Source: Kitasatospora aureofaciens (GTDB lineage: Bacteria; Actinomycetota; Actinomycetes; Streptomycetales; Streptomycetaceae). Taken from it: 64,000 nucleotides of DNA. Of the stretch, positions 18,190-26,108 are shown piece by piece. The stretch lies in assembly GCA_000720845.1 (NCBI GenBank), contig JODU01000004.1, forward strand, positions 186,001 through 250,000, given 5' to 3'. The first letter of the stretch is position 1, and every line of letters begins with the position of its first letter. The notes below the pieces were generated by a model. The model had not been told where the DNA came from. It was given only the letters and a program-made list of their open reading frames with translations, and made no database searches. Both the position numbers and the translations under genes were made by a program.

Positions 18190-19374
18190 TTGAGCAGGTT
18201 GCGCTGGCTGACCGCGGGGGAGTCCCACGGACCCGCACTCGTCGCGACGCTGGAGGGACTGCCCGCCGGCGTCCCGATCACCACCGAGATGGTGGCGGAC
18301 CACCTGGCGAGGCGGCGGCTCGGCTACGGTCGCGGTGCCCGGATGAAGTTCGAGCGTGACGAGGTCACCTTCCTCGGCGGCGTCCGGCACGGTCTGACCA
18401 TGGGCTCCCCGGTCGCCGTCATGGTCGGCAACACCGAGTGGCCCAAGTGGGAGCAGGTCATGGCGGCCGACCCGGTGGACCCGGAGGTGCTGGCCGGCCT
18501 CGCGCGCAACGCCCCGCTGACCCGGCCCCGCCCCGGTCACGCGGACCTCGCCGGCATGCAGAAGTACGGCTTCGACGAGGCCCGGCCGATCCTGGAGCGT
18601 GCCTCGGCCCGGGAGACGGCGGCCCGTGTCGCGCTGGGCGCGGTGGCCCGGTCGTACCTGAAGGAGACGGCCGGCGTCGAGATCGTCAGCCACGTCGTCG
18701 AGCTGGCCTCGGTGAAGGCCCCGCGCGGTGTGTACCCGACGCCGGCCGACGTGGAGAGGCTGGACGCCGACCCGGTGCGCTGCCTGGACGCGGACGCGTC
18801 GAAGGCGATGGTCGCCGAGATCGACCAGGCCCACAAGGACGGCGACACGCTCGGCGGTGTCGTCGAGATCCTCGCCTACGGCGTGCCGGTGGGCCTCGGC
18901 TCGCACGTCCACTGGGACCGCAAGCTCGACGCCCGCCTCGCGGGTGCCCTCATGGGCATCCAGGCGATCAAGGGCGTCGAACTGGGCGACGGCTTCGAGC
19001 TGGCCCGCGTGCCCGGTTCGCAGGCGCACGACGAGATCGTGGGCACGGCGGAGGGCATCCGCCGGGTCTCCGGCCGCTCCGGCGGCACCGAGGGCGGCCT
19101 CACCACCGGTGAGCTGCTGCGGGTGCGCGCCGCGATGAAGCCGATCGCGACCGTCCCGCGCGCCCTGCAGACCGTGGACGTGACCACGGGCGAGGCCGCG
19201 CAGGCCCACCACCAGCGCTCCGACGTGTCCGCCGTGCCGGCCGCCGGAATCGTCGCCGAGGCCATGGTGGCCCTGGTCCTCGCCGACGCGGTGGCGGAGA
19301 AGTTCGGCGGCGACAGCGTGACCGAGACCCGCCGCAACGTGCGGTCCTACCTCGACAACCTGGCCATCCGATGA
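18190..19374 (+). CDS. aroC: Chorismate synthase
   Basis: 394-residue FMN-dependent enzyme that forms chorismate from EPSP, the last shared step of aromatic synthesis. Signatures: GESHGPALVATLEG at the N-terminus, GAR and KFERDEVTFLGGVRHGLTMGSPV, and the C-terminal GGTEGGLTTGE and HHQRSDVSAVPAAG. Rare TTG start at 18190, supported by GAGGAG upstream. Its ATGA overlap with aroK suggests coupled translation. Confidence 0.96.
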   Translation: MSRLRWLTAGESHGPALVATLEGLPAGVPITTEMVADHLARRRLGYGRGARMKFERDEVTFLGGVRHGLTMGSPVAVMVGNTEWPKWEQVMAADPVDPEVLAGLARNAPLTRPRPGHADLAGMQKYGFDEARPILERASARETAARVALGAVARSYLKETAGVEIVSHVVELASVKAPRGVYPTPADVERLDADPVRCLDADASKAMVAEIDQAHKDGDTLGGVVEILAYGVPVGLGSHVHWDRKLDARLAGALMGIQAIKGVELGDGFELARVPGSQAHDEIVGTAEGIRRVSGRSGGTEGGLTTGELLRVRAAMKPIATVPRALQTVDVTTGEAAQAHHQRSDVSAVPAAGIVAEAMVALVLADAVAEKFGGDSVTETRRNVRSYLDNLAIR

Positions 19375-19886
19375 GCGCGCCGCTGATCGTCCTGGTCGGA
19401 CCGATGGGGGTCGGCAAGTCCACCGTCGGGCGGTTGCTCGCCGAGCGGCTGGGCACGGGGTACCGGGACACCGACGAGGACATCGTCACCGCCCAGGGGC
19501 GGACCATCGCGGAGATCTTCGTGGACGAGGGCGAGGCCGCCTTCCGGGCCCTGGAGAAGGAGGCCGTGCGCAGCGCGCTCGGCGAGCACGACGGGGTCCT
19601 CGCCCTCGGTGGCGGCGCGGTCCTGGACGCCGACACCCGTGCGCTGCTCGCCGGGCAGCGGGTCGTCTACCTCTCGATGGACGTCGAGGAGGCGGTCAAG
19701 CGCACCGGCCTGAACACGGCGCGTCCGCTGCTCGCGGTCAACCCCCGCAAGCAGTGGCGCGAGCTGATGGAGGCCCGTCGGCACCTCTACGAGGAGGTCG
19801 CCACGGCCGTCGTGACCACGGACGGCCGTACGCCGGAAGAAGTCACCCAAGTCGCCCTGGACGCAGTGGAGTTGAAGGAAGCATGA
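19371..19886 (+). CDS. aroK: Shikimate kinase
   Basis: 171-residue kinase phosphorylating shikimate at O3. P-loop GPMGVGKSTVG is at about 9-19, the shikimate-binding DTDEDI follows, then FRALEKEAV and the GGGAVLD loop; adenine-binding arginine RPLL is present. It starts within the aroC stop (ATGA) and ends overlapping aroB in the same way, a tight aroC-aroK-aroB cassette. Confidence 0.95.
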   Translation: MSAPLIVLVGPMGVGKSTVGRLLAERLGTGYRDTDEDIVTAQGRTIAEIFVDEGEAAFRALEKEAVRSALGEHDGVLALGGGAVLDADTRALLAGQRVVYLSMDVEEAVKRTGLNTARPLLAVNPRKQWRELMEARRHLYEEVATAVVTTDGRTPEEVTQVALDAVELKEA

Positions 19887-20974
19887 GCGAAGCAGTCACC
19901 CGGGTCCAGGTCGCCGGCACCGCGGGGTCCGACCCCTACGAGGTCCTGGTGGGCCGTCAGCTCCTGGGCGAACTGGGCGGCCTGATCGGCGCCAGGGCGA
20001 AGCGGGTCGCGGTGATCCACCCCGAGGCGCTCGCGGAGACCGGTGAGGCCCTGCGCGCCGACCTCGCCGAGCAGGGCTACGAGGCGATCGCCATCCAGGT
20101 GCCCAACGCGGAGGAGGCCAAGACCGCCGAGGTCGCCGCCTACTGCTGGAAGGCGCTCGGCCAGTCCGGGTTCACCCGTACCGACGTCATCGTCGGGGTG
20201 GGCGGCGGTGCCAGCACCGACCTGGCCGGATTCGTGGCCGCGACCTGGCTGCGCGGGGTGCGCTGGATCGCCGTCCCCACCACGGTGCTGGCCATGGTGG
20301 ACGCCGCCGTCGGCGGCAAGACCGGCATCAACACCGCCGAGGGCAAGAACCTCGTCGGCTCCTTCCACCCGCCCGCCGGTGTCCTGTGCGACCTGGCCGC
20401 CCTGGACTCGCTGCCGGTCAACGACTACGTCTCCGGCCTCGCCGAGGTCATCAAGGCCGGCTTCATCGCCGACCCGGTGATCCTGGACCTGATCGAGTCC
20501 GACCCGCAGGCCGCGCGCACCCCGGCCGGACCGCACACCGCCGAGCTGATCGTGCGCTCCATCAAGGTCAAGGCCGAGGTCGTCTCCTCCGACCTCAAGG
20601 AAGCGGGCCTCAGGGAGATCCTCAACTACGGCCACACCCTCGGCCACGCCATCGAGAAGAACGAGCGCTACAAGTGGCGCCACGGCGCCGCCGTATCGGT
20701 CGGCATGATGTTCGCGGCCGAACTCGGCCGCCTCGCGGGCCGCCTGGACGACGCCACCGCGGACCGCCACCGCAGCATCCTCGAAGCGGTCGGCCTCCCG
20801 CTGCACTACCGCCACGACCAGTGGCCCAAGCTGGTCGAGAACATGAAGGTCGACAAGAAGTCGCGCGGCGACATGCTGCGCTTCATCGTCCTGGACGGCC
20901 TCGCCAAGCCCACCGTGCTGGAGGGCCCCGACCCGGCCGTCCTCCTCGCCGCCTACGGCGAGGTGGGCGAGTAG
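19883..20974 (+). CDS. aroB: 3-Dehydroquinate synthase
   Basis: 363-residue NAD- and metal-dependent enzyme converting DAHP to 3-dehydroquinate. Motifs: VGGGASTDLAGFVAATWLRGV for nucleotide binding, PTTVLAMVDAAVGGKTGIN, the metal-binding glutamate in SGLAEVIKAGFI, and the histidine motifs NYGHTLGHAIE and WRHGAAVSVGM. ATG at 19883 overlaps the aroK stop. Confidence 0.96.
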   Translation: MSEAVTRVQVAGTAGSDPYEVLVGRQLLGELGGLIGARAKRVAVIHPEALAETGEALRADLAEQGYEAIAIQVPNAEEAKTAEVAAYCWKALGQSGFTRTDVIVGVGGGASTDLAGFVAATWLRGVRWIAVPTTVLAMVDAAVGGKTGINTAEGKNLVGSFHPPAGVLCDLAALDSLPVNDYVSGLAEVIKAGFIADPVILDLIESDPQAARTPAGPHTAELIVRSIKVKAEVVSSDLKEAGLREILNYGHTLGHAIEKNERYKWRHGAAVSVGMMFAAELGRLAGRLDDATADRHRSILEAVGLPLHYRHDQWPKLVENMKVDKKSRGDMLRFIVLDGLAKPTVLEGPDPAVLLAAYGEVGE

Positions 20975-21141
20975 TACCCCGGTGCGCCGTTCCGCCCGAT
21001 TCGCCGTGCGGGACGGGCACTTCGGGCCGCCCCCGGCCGTTCACCAAACGACGGCCGGGGGCGGTACCGTTCGGTAGCAAGACGGCGGGCCCCCTTCCCG
21101 CCGTCAGCGCCCATCGCCTGTACGAGACGGAGTGGCACCGG

Positions 21142-22065
21142 ATGCAGCACCCAGTGGGTTCTCCGCTGCCGCCGCCCCACCAGCCGGGGCACGGACCTGC
21201 CCTCGGCTGGTCCCCGGCCGCACACCACCCTGGACCGCCCCAGGGACCCGCCCCCGTACCGCCTCCCGCACCGGGGTACCCCACGGCGCCGCGGCAGGCC
21301 CCGGCCCCGCACCCTGGCCCCGGCCCGGCCGCGCACCAGCCGGCTCCCGCGCCGGCCCCGCACCAGCCGGCCCCCGCCCCGGCCCCGCACCAGCCGGCTC
21401 CCGCGCCACCAGCGCCGGACACCACCGGGCATGTGCCGCTGCCGCCGGGCGGCCCGGTGGCCGTACCCAGCGTGCCCCACGCCACCGCCGCCGCGCCCGA
21501 CCCCACCACGACCACCCTCGCGGTGCTGCTCATCGGCCCCGCGGGCGCGGGCAAGACCAGCGTGGCCAAGTACTGGGCGGACCACCGCCGGGTCCCGACG
21601 GCGCACATCAGCCTCGACGACGTGCGCGAGTGGGTCCGCTCCGGCTTCGCCGACCCCCAGACCGGGTGGAACGAGCACTCGGAGGCGCAGTACCGCCTCG
21701 CCCGCCGCACCTGCGGCTTCTCCGCGCGCAACTTCCTCGCCAACGGCATCTCCTGCATCCTCGACGACGCGGTCTTCCCGGACCGCCCGGTCGTCGGCCT
21801 CGGCGGCTGGAAGCGGCACGTCGGCCCCGGCCTGCTCCCGGTCGTGCTCCTGCCCGGCCTGGACGTCGTCCTGGAGCGCAACGCCGAACGCAGCGGCAAC
21901 CGCCGCCTCACGGACGAGGAGGTCGCCCGCATCCACGGCCGCATGGCCGGCTGGTACGGCTCCGGCCTCCCGATCATCGACAACTCCCAACTCGACATCC
22001 CGGAAACCGCCCAGCTCCTCGACGAGGTCCTCTCCCGCTCGATAGCCAGCCCACCCAGCTGGTAA
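21142..22065 (+). CDS. Proline-rich P-loop kinase-like ATP-binding protein
   Basis: 307-residue protein in two parts. Residues 1-125 are Pro/Ala/His/Gln-rich with repeats of about nine residues (HQPAPAPAP). The second part is a P-loop nucleotidase of the zeta-toxin/adenylylsulfate-kinase-like type with Walker A GPAGAGKTS, an ISLDDVREWVRSGFADPQTG segment resembling a substrate-binding DD motif, and an R-rich lid region (LERNAERSGNRRLTDEEV). The substrate is unknown. ATG at 21142 follows a GGAG site. It lies between aroB and the M24 peptidase gene. Confidence 0.75.
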   Translation: MQHPVGSPLPPPHQPGHGPALGWSPAAHHPGPPQGPAPVPPPAPGYPTAPRQAPAPHPGPGPAAHQPAPAPAPHQPAPAPAPHQPAPAPPAPDTTGHVPLPPGGPVAVPSVPHATAAAPDPTTTTLAVLLIGPAGAGKTSVAKYWADHRRVPTAHISLDDVREWVRSGFADPQTGWNEHSEAQYRLARRTCGFSARNFLANGISCILDDAVFPDRPVVGLGGWKRHVGPGLLPVVLLPGLDVVLERNAERSGNRRLTDEEVARIHGRMAGWYGSGLPIIDNSQLDIPETAQLLDEVLSRSIASPPSW

Positions 22066-22110
22066 GCGCCCCGAAGGGGCGCGGGGACTGCGCGACCAGC
22101 CCCCACCGGC
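22066..22110. repeat. Dispersed Streptomyces intergenic repeat (copy 1)
   Basis: Starts immediately after the stop codon with the palindrome GCGCCCCGAAGGGGCGC, followed by GGGGACTGCGCGACCAGCCC. A related copy occurs at 45553. This type of element is common between genes in Streptomyces and may form a terminator-like hairpin. Confidence 0.65.
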
Positions 22111-22229
22111 CGGTCACACGCCACACAACAGCAAGCCCCCACCCCACTTGGCGCACCCCGCATCCCCCGGCCCCGCCCACTCGGCCCACCCAAGCGGCGC
22201 CCCCACCGGCGGAGCCATACGCTCGGCTC

Positions 22230-23336
22230 ATGTCAGAGGTCTACGCGGCCCGCCGGACGCGCCTACGGGAACGCTGCAACGCGGGCGGCAGCGCGGCGGC
22301 GCTCGTCTCCCGGCCCGCCAACGTGCGCTATCTCGCGGGCGCCGCCCCGCACGGCGCCGTACTGCTGCTCGGCAGGACCGAGGACCTGCTGGTCTGCTCG
22401 GGCCCGCCCGACGACCGGCCCACACAGGGCCGCCCCGACGAGTCGCTTCCGGTGCGCGCGCTGCCCGGGCCCGGTGGCGATCCCGCCGTCGCGGCCACCG
22501 GTCTCGCCGCGGACCAGGGCGCCGAGTCCCTGGCCACGGAGGACCACCACCTCACCGTGGTCCGGCACCGCGCCATGCGCTCGGTCGCGCCGACGCTGCG
22601 CCTGACCGACCTCGGACTGGCCGTCGAGCAGCTGAGGGTGGTCAAGGACGAGGAGGAGATCTCCTGTCTGCGCATCGGCGCCGAGATCGCCGACCAGGCC
22701 CTCGGTGAGTTGCTCGAGTCCATCCTGGTCGGCCGCACCGAGCGGCACCTCGCCCTGGAGCTGGAACGCCGACTCGTCGACCACGGCGCGGACGGCCCCG
22801 CCTTCCCCACCTCCGTGGGCACCGGCCCGAACTCGGGACGCCGCGGACACCGGCCCACCGACCGCCGGGTGGAGGAGGGCGACTTCCTCTCGGTGTGCCT
22901 GGGCGCGACGTACCGCGGTTACCGTTGCGAGATCGGCCGCACGTTCGTCATCGGCACCTCGCCGGCCGACTGGCAGATCGAGCTGTACGACCTCGTCTTC
23001 GCCGCCCAGCGGGCCGGACGCGAGGCCCTCGCACCCGGCGCCGCCTGCCGTGATGTGGACCGCGCCGCCCGCCAGGCACTGGATTCGGCCGGGTACGCGG
23101 AGAACCTTCCGGCACTCACCGGGCACGGTGTCGGACTCGAAATCGACGAGGACCCGCAGTTGGCCCCCGCGGCCATGGGTAAACTGGACGCTTGTGTGCC
23201 GGTCACCGTCGAACCGGGGGTCCACCTCCCGGGCCGGGGCGGTGTCCGGATCGATGACACGCTCGTCGTGCGCCCCGAGGCGGACGGCGGACCCGAGCTA
23301 CTCACCATCACGACCAAGGAGCTGCTCGCACTCTAG
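22230..23336 (+). CDS. M24-family peptidase homologue (aminopeptidase P/prolidase-like) with altered metal ligands
   Basis: 368-residue protein with the creatinase N-terminal domain and C-terminal pita-bread fold of Xaa-Pro peptidases. Two of the five usual metal ligands are canonical: H299 (TGHGVGLE) and E328 (TVEPG). The other three positions read C223 instead of Asp (SVCLGA), E234 instead of Asp (CEIGRT) and D342 instead of Glu (RIDDT). It may have changed metal use or weak activity. It sits 63 bp before efp, a common linkage for pepP-like genes. The ATG at 22230 has only a weak upstream ribosome site. Confidence 0.83.
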   Translation: MSEVYAARRTRLRERCNAGGSAAALVSRPANVRYLAGAAPHGAVLLLGRTEDLLVCSGPPDDRPTQGRPDESLPVRALPGPGGDPAVAATGLAADQGAESLATEDHHLTVVRHRAMRSVAPTLRLTDLGLAVEQLRVVKDEEEISCLRIGAEIADQALGELLESILVGRTERHLALELERRLVDHGADGPAFPTSVGTGPNSGRRGHRPTDRRVEEGDFLSVCLGATYRGYRCEIGRTFVIGTSPADWQIELYDLVFAAQRAGREALAPGAACRDVDRAARQALDSAGYAENLPALTGHGVGLEIDEDPQLAPAAMGKLDACVPVTVEPGVHLPGRGGVRIDDTLVVRPEADGGPELLTITTKELLAL

Positions 23337-23399
23337 CCTCGCGCTGTGCGGACGCTCCCGGGTCGTCCACGTCAGTCCAGTCCAGGAGATTCCGCAACC

Positions 23400-23966
23400 G
23401 TGGCTTCCACGAACGACCTCAAGAACGGCCTGGTGCTCAAGCTCGAAGGCGGCCAGCTCTGGTCCGTCGTCGAGTTCCAGCACGTCAAGCCCGGCAAGGG
23501 CCCGGCCTTCGTGCGCACCAAGCTCAAGAACGTGCTTTCCGGCAAGGTGGTCGACAAGACCTTCAACGCCGGCGTCAAGGTCGAGACGGCCACTGTCGAC
23601 AAGCGTGACATGCAGTTCTCGTACATGGACGGCGACTACTTCGTGTTCATGGACATGGAGACGTACGACCAGCTGATGATCGACCGCAAGGTCGTCGGCG
23701 ACGCCGCCAACTTCCTCATCGAGGGCTTCGAGGCCACCGTCGCGCAGCACGAGGGCGAGGTCCTCTTCGTCGAGCTGCCGGCCGCCGTCGAGCTGACCGT
23801 CCAGGAGACCGAGCCGGGCGTCCAGGGCGACCGCTCCACCGGCGGCACCAAGCCCGCCATCCTGGAGACCGGTCACCAGATCAACGTGCCGCTCTTCATC
23901 ACCACCGGTGAGAAGATCAAGGTCGACACCCGCACGAGCGACTACCTCGGCCGGGTGAACAGCTAA
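23400..23966 (+). CDS. efp: Translation elongation factor P
   Basis: 188-residue factor that relieves ribosome stalling at polyproline. KOW-like N-terminal domain with the tip loop KPGKGPAFVRTKLKN; the modifiable residue is the lysine of PGKGPA. Two OB domains follow, ending in the signature KVDTRTSDYLGR. GTG start with CAGGAG upstream. Only two bases separate it from nusB. The many proline-rich proteins nearby (for example at 21142) are plausible clients. Confidence 0.97.
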   Translation: MASTNDLKNGLVLKLEGGQLWSVVEFQHVKPGKGPAFVRTKLKNVLSGKVVDKTFNAGVKVETATVDKRDMQFSYMDGDYFVFMDMETYDQLMIDRKVVGDAANFLIEGFEATVAQHEGEVLFVELPAAVELTVQETEPGVQGDRSTGGTKPAILETGHQINVPLFITTGEKIKVDTRTSDYLGRVNS

Positions 23967-23968
23967 CC

Positions 23969-24397
23969 GTGGCTGCTCGCAACACGGCCCGCAAGCGCGC
24001 CTTCCAGATCCTCTTCGAGGGCGATCAGCGCGGCGCCGACGTCCTGACGGTGCTCGCCGACTGGGTCCGGCACTCCCGGTCCGACACCCGGCAGCCGCCG
24101 GTGAGCGAGTACACGATGGAGCTGGTCGAGGGCTACGCCGGGCGCGCGCAGCGCATCGACGAGCTGATCGCCCAGTACTCGGTCGACTGGACGCTGGACC
24201 GGATGCCGGTCGTCGACCGCAACATCCTGCGCCTGGGCGCGTACGAGCTGCTGTGGGTCGACGGGACCCCGGACGCCGTCGTCCTGGACGAGATGGTGCA
24301 GCTGGCGAAGGAGTTCTCCACGGACGAGTCGCCCGCGTTCATCAACGGCCTGCTCGGCCGGCTGAAGGACCTCAAGCCGTCGCTGCGCCGCGAGTAG
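23969..24397 (+). CDS. nusB: Transcription antitermination factor NusB
   Basis: 142-residue all-helical RNA-binding protein that acts with NusE (S10) in rRNA antitermination. Family motifs RKRAFQILFEGDQRG at the N-terminus, LDRMPVVDRNILRLGAYELLW in the middle and DEMVQLAKEFSTDESPAFINGLLGRL at the C-terminus. GTG start two bases after efp, so co-transcribed. A strong terminator follows, facing bldD. Confidence 0.96.
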   Translation: MAARNTARKRAFQILFEGDQRGADVLTVLADWVRHSRSDTRQPPVSEYTMELVEGYAGRAQRIDELIAQYSVDWTLDRMPVVDRNILRLGAYELLWVDGTPDAVVLDEMVQLAKEFSTDESPAFINGLLGRLKDLKPSLRRE

Positions 24398-24548
24398 CTC
24401 CGCAGCCGGTGCGGGGGAGGCGGAGCCGTGGCGGTGCGGTCGGGGAGCGGCTGCCGGTTGTCCGTGACCGGTCGCGCCCACGCGGCGGTAGCCGCAGGAT
24501 CGACGCAGCCCCGCGCCCCTGGTGGAGCTGAGCCCACGACGTGACAAA

Positions 24549-24598
24549 GCCGCCGGGGTGGCCGGAACCGAACGAACGGTTCCGGCCACCCCGGCGGC
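24549..24598. terminator. Bidirectional terminator between nusB and bldD
   Basis: A perfect 22-bp inverted repeat (24549-24570 with 24577-24598) and a 6-base AACGAA loop between convergent genes. Confidence 0.85.
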
Positions 24599-24623
24599 AC
24601 GTTTCTGCTGAGGCGGCGGAGGC

Positions 24624-25127
24624 TCAGAGCTCGTCGTGGGACGCCACCGCGCGACGCGCGTCCGCGTCCAGGACGCCCCAGCTGATCAGCTGCTCGGTGA
24701 GGACCGAGGGCGACTGGTCGTAGATGACGGCGAGTGTGCGCAGGTCGTCCTGGCGGATCGAGAGCACCTTGCCGTTGTAGTCACCGCGCTGCGACTGGAT
24801 GGTGGCCGCGTACCGCTGGAGGGGGCCCGCCTTCTCGGCCGGCACGGTGGCCAGCCGCTCCAGGTCCAGGACCAGCTTCGGCGGCGGCTCCGCGGCACCG
24901 CCCGGGGTGGTGCCCGGCAGCAGCTCCTGCACGGGAACGCCGTAGAAATCCGCCAGCTCGGCGAGGCGCTGCACGGTCACGGCACGGTCGCCGCGCTCGT
25001 ACGAACCGACCACGACGGCCTTCCAGCGGCCCTGGGACTTCTCCTCGACACCGTGGAGGGAAAGGCCCTGCTGGGTGCGGATGGCCCGGAGCTTGGCCCC
25101 GAGCTGTTTGGCGTATTCGCTGGACAT
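24624..25127 (-). CDS. bldD: BldD, cyclic-di-GMP-responsive master repressor of development
   Basis: 167 residues. The N-terminal XRE-type helix-turn-helix (LRAIRTQQGLSLHGVEEKSQGRWKAVVVGSYERGDR) binds DNA. The C-terminal domain carries the known cyclic-di-GMP signature, RGD at 114-116 and RQDD at 125-128, exactly as in characterised BldD. With bound cyclic-di-GMP tetramer it represses sporulation genes during vegetative growth. Two BldD-box sequences lie upstream, so autoregulation is expected. Confidence 0.98.
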   Translation of the reverse strand: MSSEYAKQLGAKLRAIRTQQGLSLHGVEEKSQGRWKAVVVGSYERGDRAVTVQRLAELADFYGVPVQELLPGTTPGGAAEPPPKLVLDLERLATVPAEKAGPLQRYAATIQSQRGDYNGKVLSIRQDDLRTLAVIYDQSPSVLTEQLISWGVLDADARRAVASHDEL

Positions 25128-25183
25128 ATGGCTCCCCGGACAAGGTGTCGACGCGGCAGGCTGTGTTGTCGGCCGCGCGGCTG

Positions 25184-25213
25184 GTAACTCACTGTGAGGT
25201 TACGCAGCGTTAC
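25184..25213. promoter_or_regulatory. Tandem BldD boxes upstream of bldD
   Basis: 25199-25213 (GTTACGCAGCGTTAC) fits the published palindromic BldD consensus NTNACNCWGNGTNAN at every fixed position. The adjoining 25184-25198 (GTAACTCACTGTGAG) fits with one mismatch. They lie 57-86 bp upstream of the bldD start, consistent with autorepression. Confidence 0.8.
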
Positions 25214-25377
25214 TCTCCTGCGTCAAGCCGAATGGTCCGCACCGACTCTTCCGTGGTATTCGCCATCCGTTACTCCGAGCGGGTGATCGGGGTGCGGCAG
25301 AAGGGTGACGGGGGAGTGTCAGGGGGGCCTCCGAGAGGGTTCTGTGAGCCTGCTACCGTAGGTGGCGCATATCCGAC

Positions 25378-25415
25378 GTCCTTTAAGATCCGTCCCGTGA
25401 GGCGGAGAAGGGGGT
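25378..25415 (+). promoter_or_regulatory. PyrR-binding RNA site overlapping the pyrR ribosome-binding site
   Basis: The leader contains TTTAAGATCCGTCCC followed by GTGAGGCGGAGAAGGG, closely matching the PyrR-binding loop of Bacillus (TTTAAAACAGTCC...GAGAGGCTGAGAAGG). It ends 9 bases before the ATG and includes the Shine-Dalgarno sequence. No terminator is seen after it, so UMP-bound PyrR probably blocks translation rather than causing attenuation, as described for mycobacteria. Confidence 0.75.
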
Positions 25416-25424
25416 CCGTTTCGT

Positions 25425-25994
25425 ATGGACAAGCAGCAGGATGCCCGGCCCGTCCTTGAAGGGCCCGACATCGCGCGGGTGCTGACCCGCATCGCCCACG
25501 AGATCGTCGAACGCGCCAAGGGCGCCGACGACGTGGTGCTCCTCGGCATCCCGACCCGCGGCGTCTTCCTCGCCCGGCGGCTCGCCGACAAGCTGGAGCA
25601 GATCACCGAGCGAAAGATGCCGGTCGGCTCGCTGGACATCACCATGTACCGCGACGACCTGCGCATGCACCCGCCGCGTGCCCTGGCCCGCACCGAGATC
25701 CCCGGTGACGGCATCGACGGCCGCCTCGTCGTCCTCGTCGACGACGTGCTCTTCTCCGGCCGCACCATCCGCGCCGCCCTCGACGCGCTGAACGACATCG
25801 GCCGCCCGCGCGCGGTGCAGCTCGCGGTCCTCGTCGACCGCGGCCACCGCGAGCTGCCCATCCGCGCCGACTACGTCGGCAAGAACCTCCCGACGTCGCT
25901 GCGGGAGACGGTCAAGGTCCAGCTCGCCGAGGAGGACGGTCGCGACACCGTGCTCCTCGGTGACAAGCCGGCCGCCCCGGGCGCCCACCCCTAG
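25425..25994 (+). CDS. pyrR: Pyrimidine operon regulator PyrR / uracil phosphoribosyltransferase
   Basis: 189-residue bifunctional protein: binds pyr mRNA when UMP/UTP is high and has uracil phosphoribosyltransferase activity. The PRPP-binding motif VVLVDDVLFSGRTIRAALDAL is intact and the fold is of standard length (IPTRGVFLARRLADK, DYVGKNLPTS). It is first in the pyr operon, directly behind its own RNA target. Confidence 0.95.
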   Translation: MDKQQDARPVLEGPDIARVLTRIAHEIVERAKGADDVVLLGIPTRGVFLARRLADKLEQITERKMPVGSLDITMYRDDLRMHPPRALARTEIPGDGIDGRLVVLVDDVLFSGRTIRAALDALNDIGRPRAVQLAVLVDRGHRELPIRADYVGKNLPTSLRETVKVQLAEEDGRDTVLLGDKPAAPGAHP

Positions 25995-26108
25995 CACCCC
26001 GCGTACGCACCCCCTCGTGCCGTACGCCTGCTCGGCGCGCCCCCGTACGCGCCCGGCCGCCCGAATTATCCCGCTCTTCCGCATGACTCGCCCTACGGAG
26101 CCTGACAG

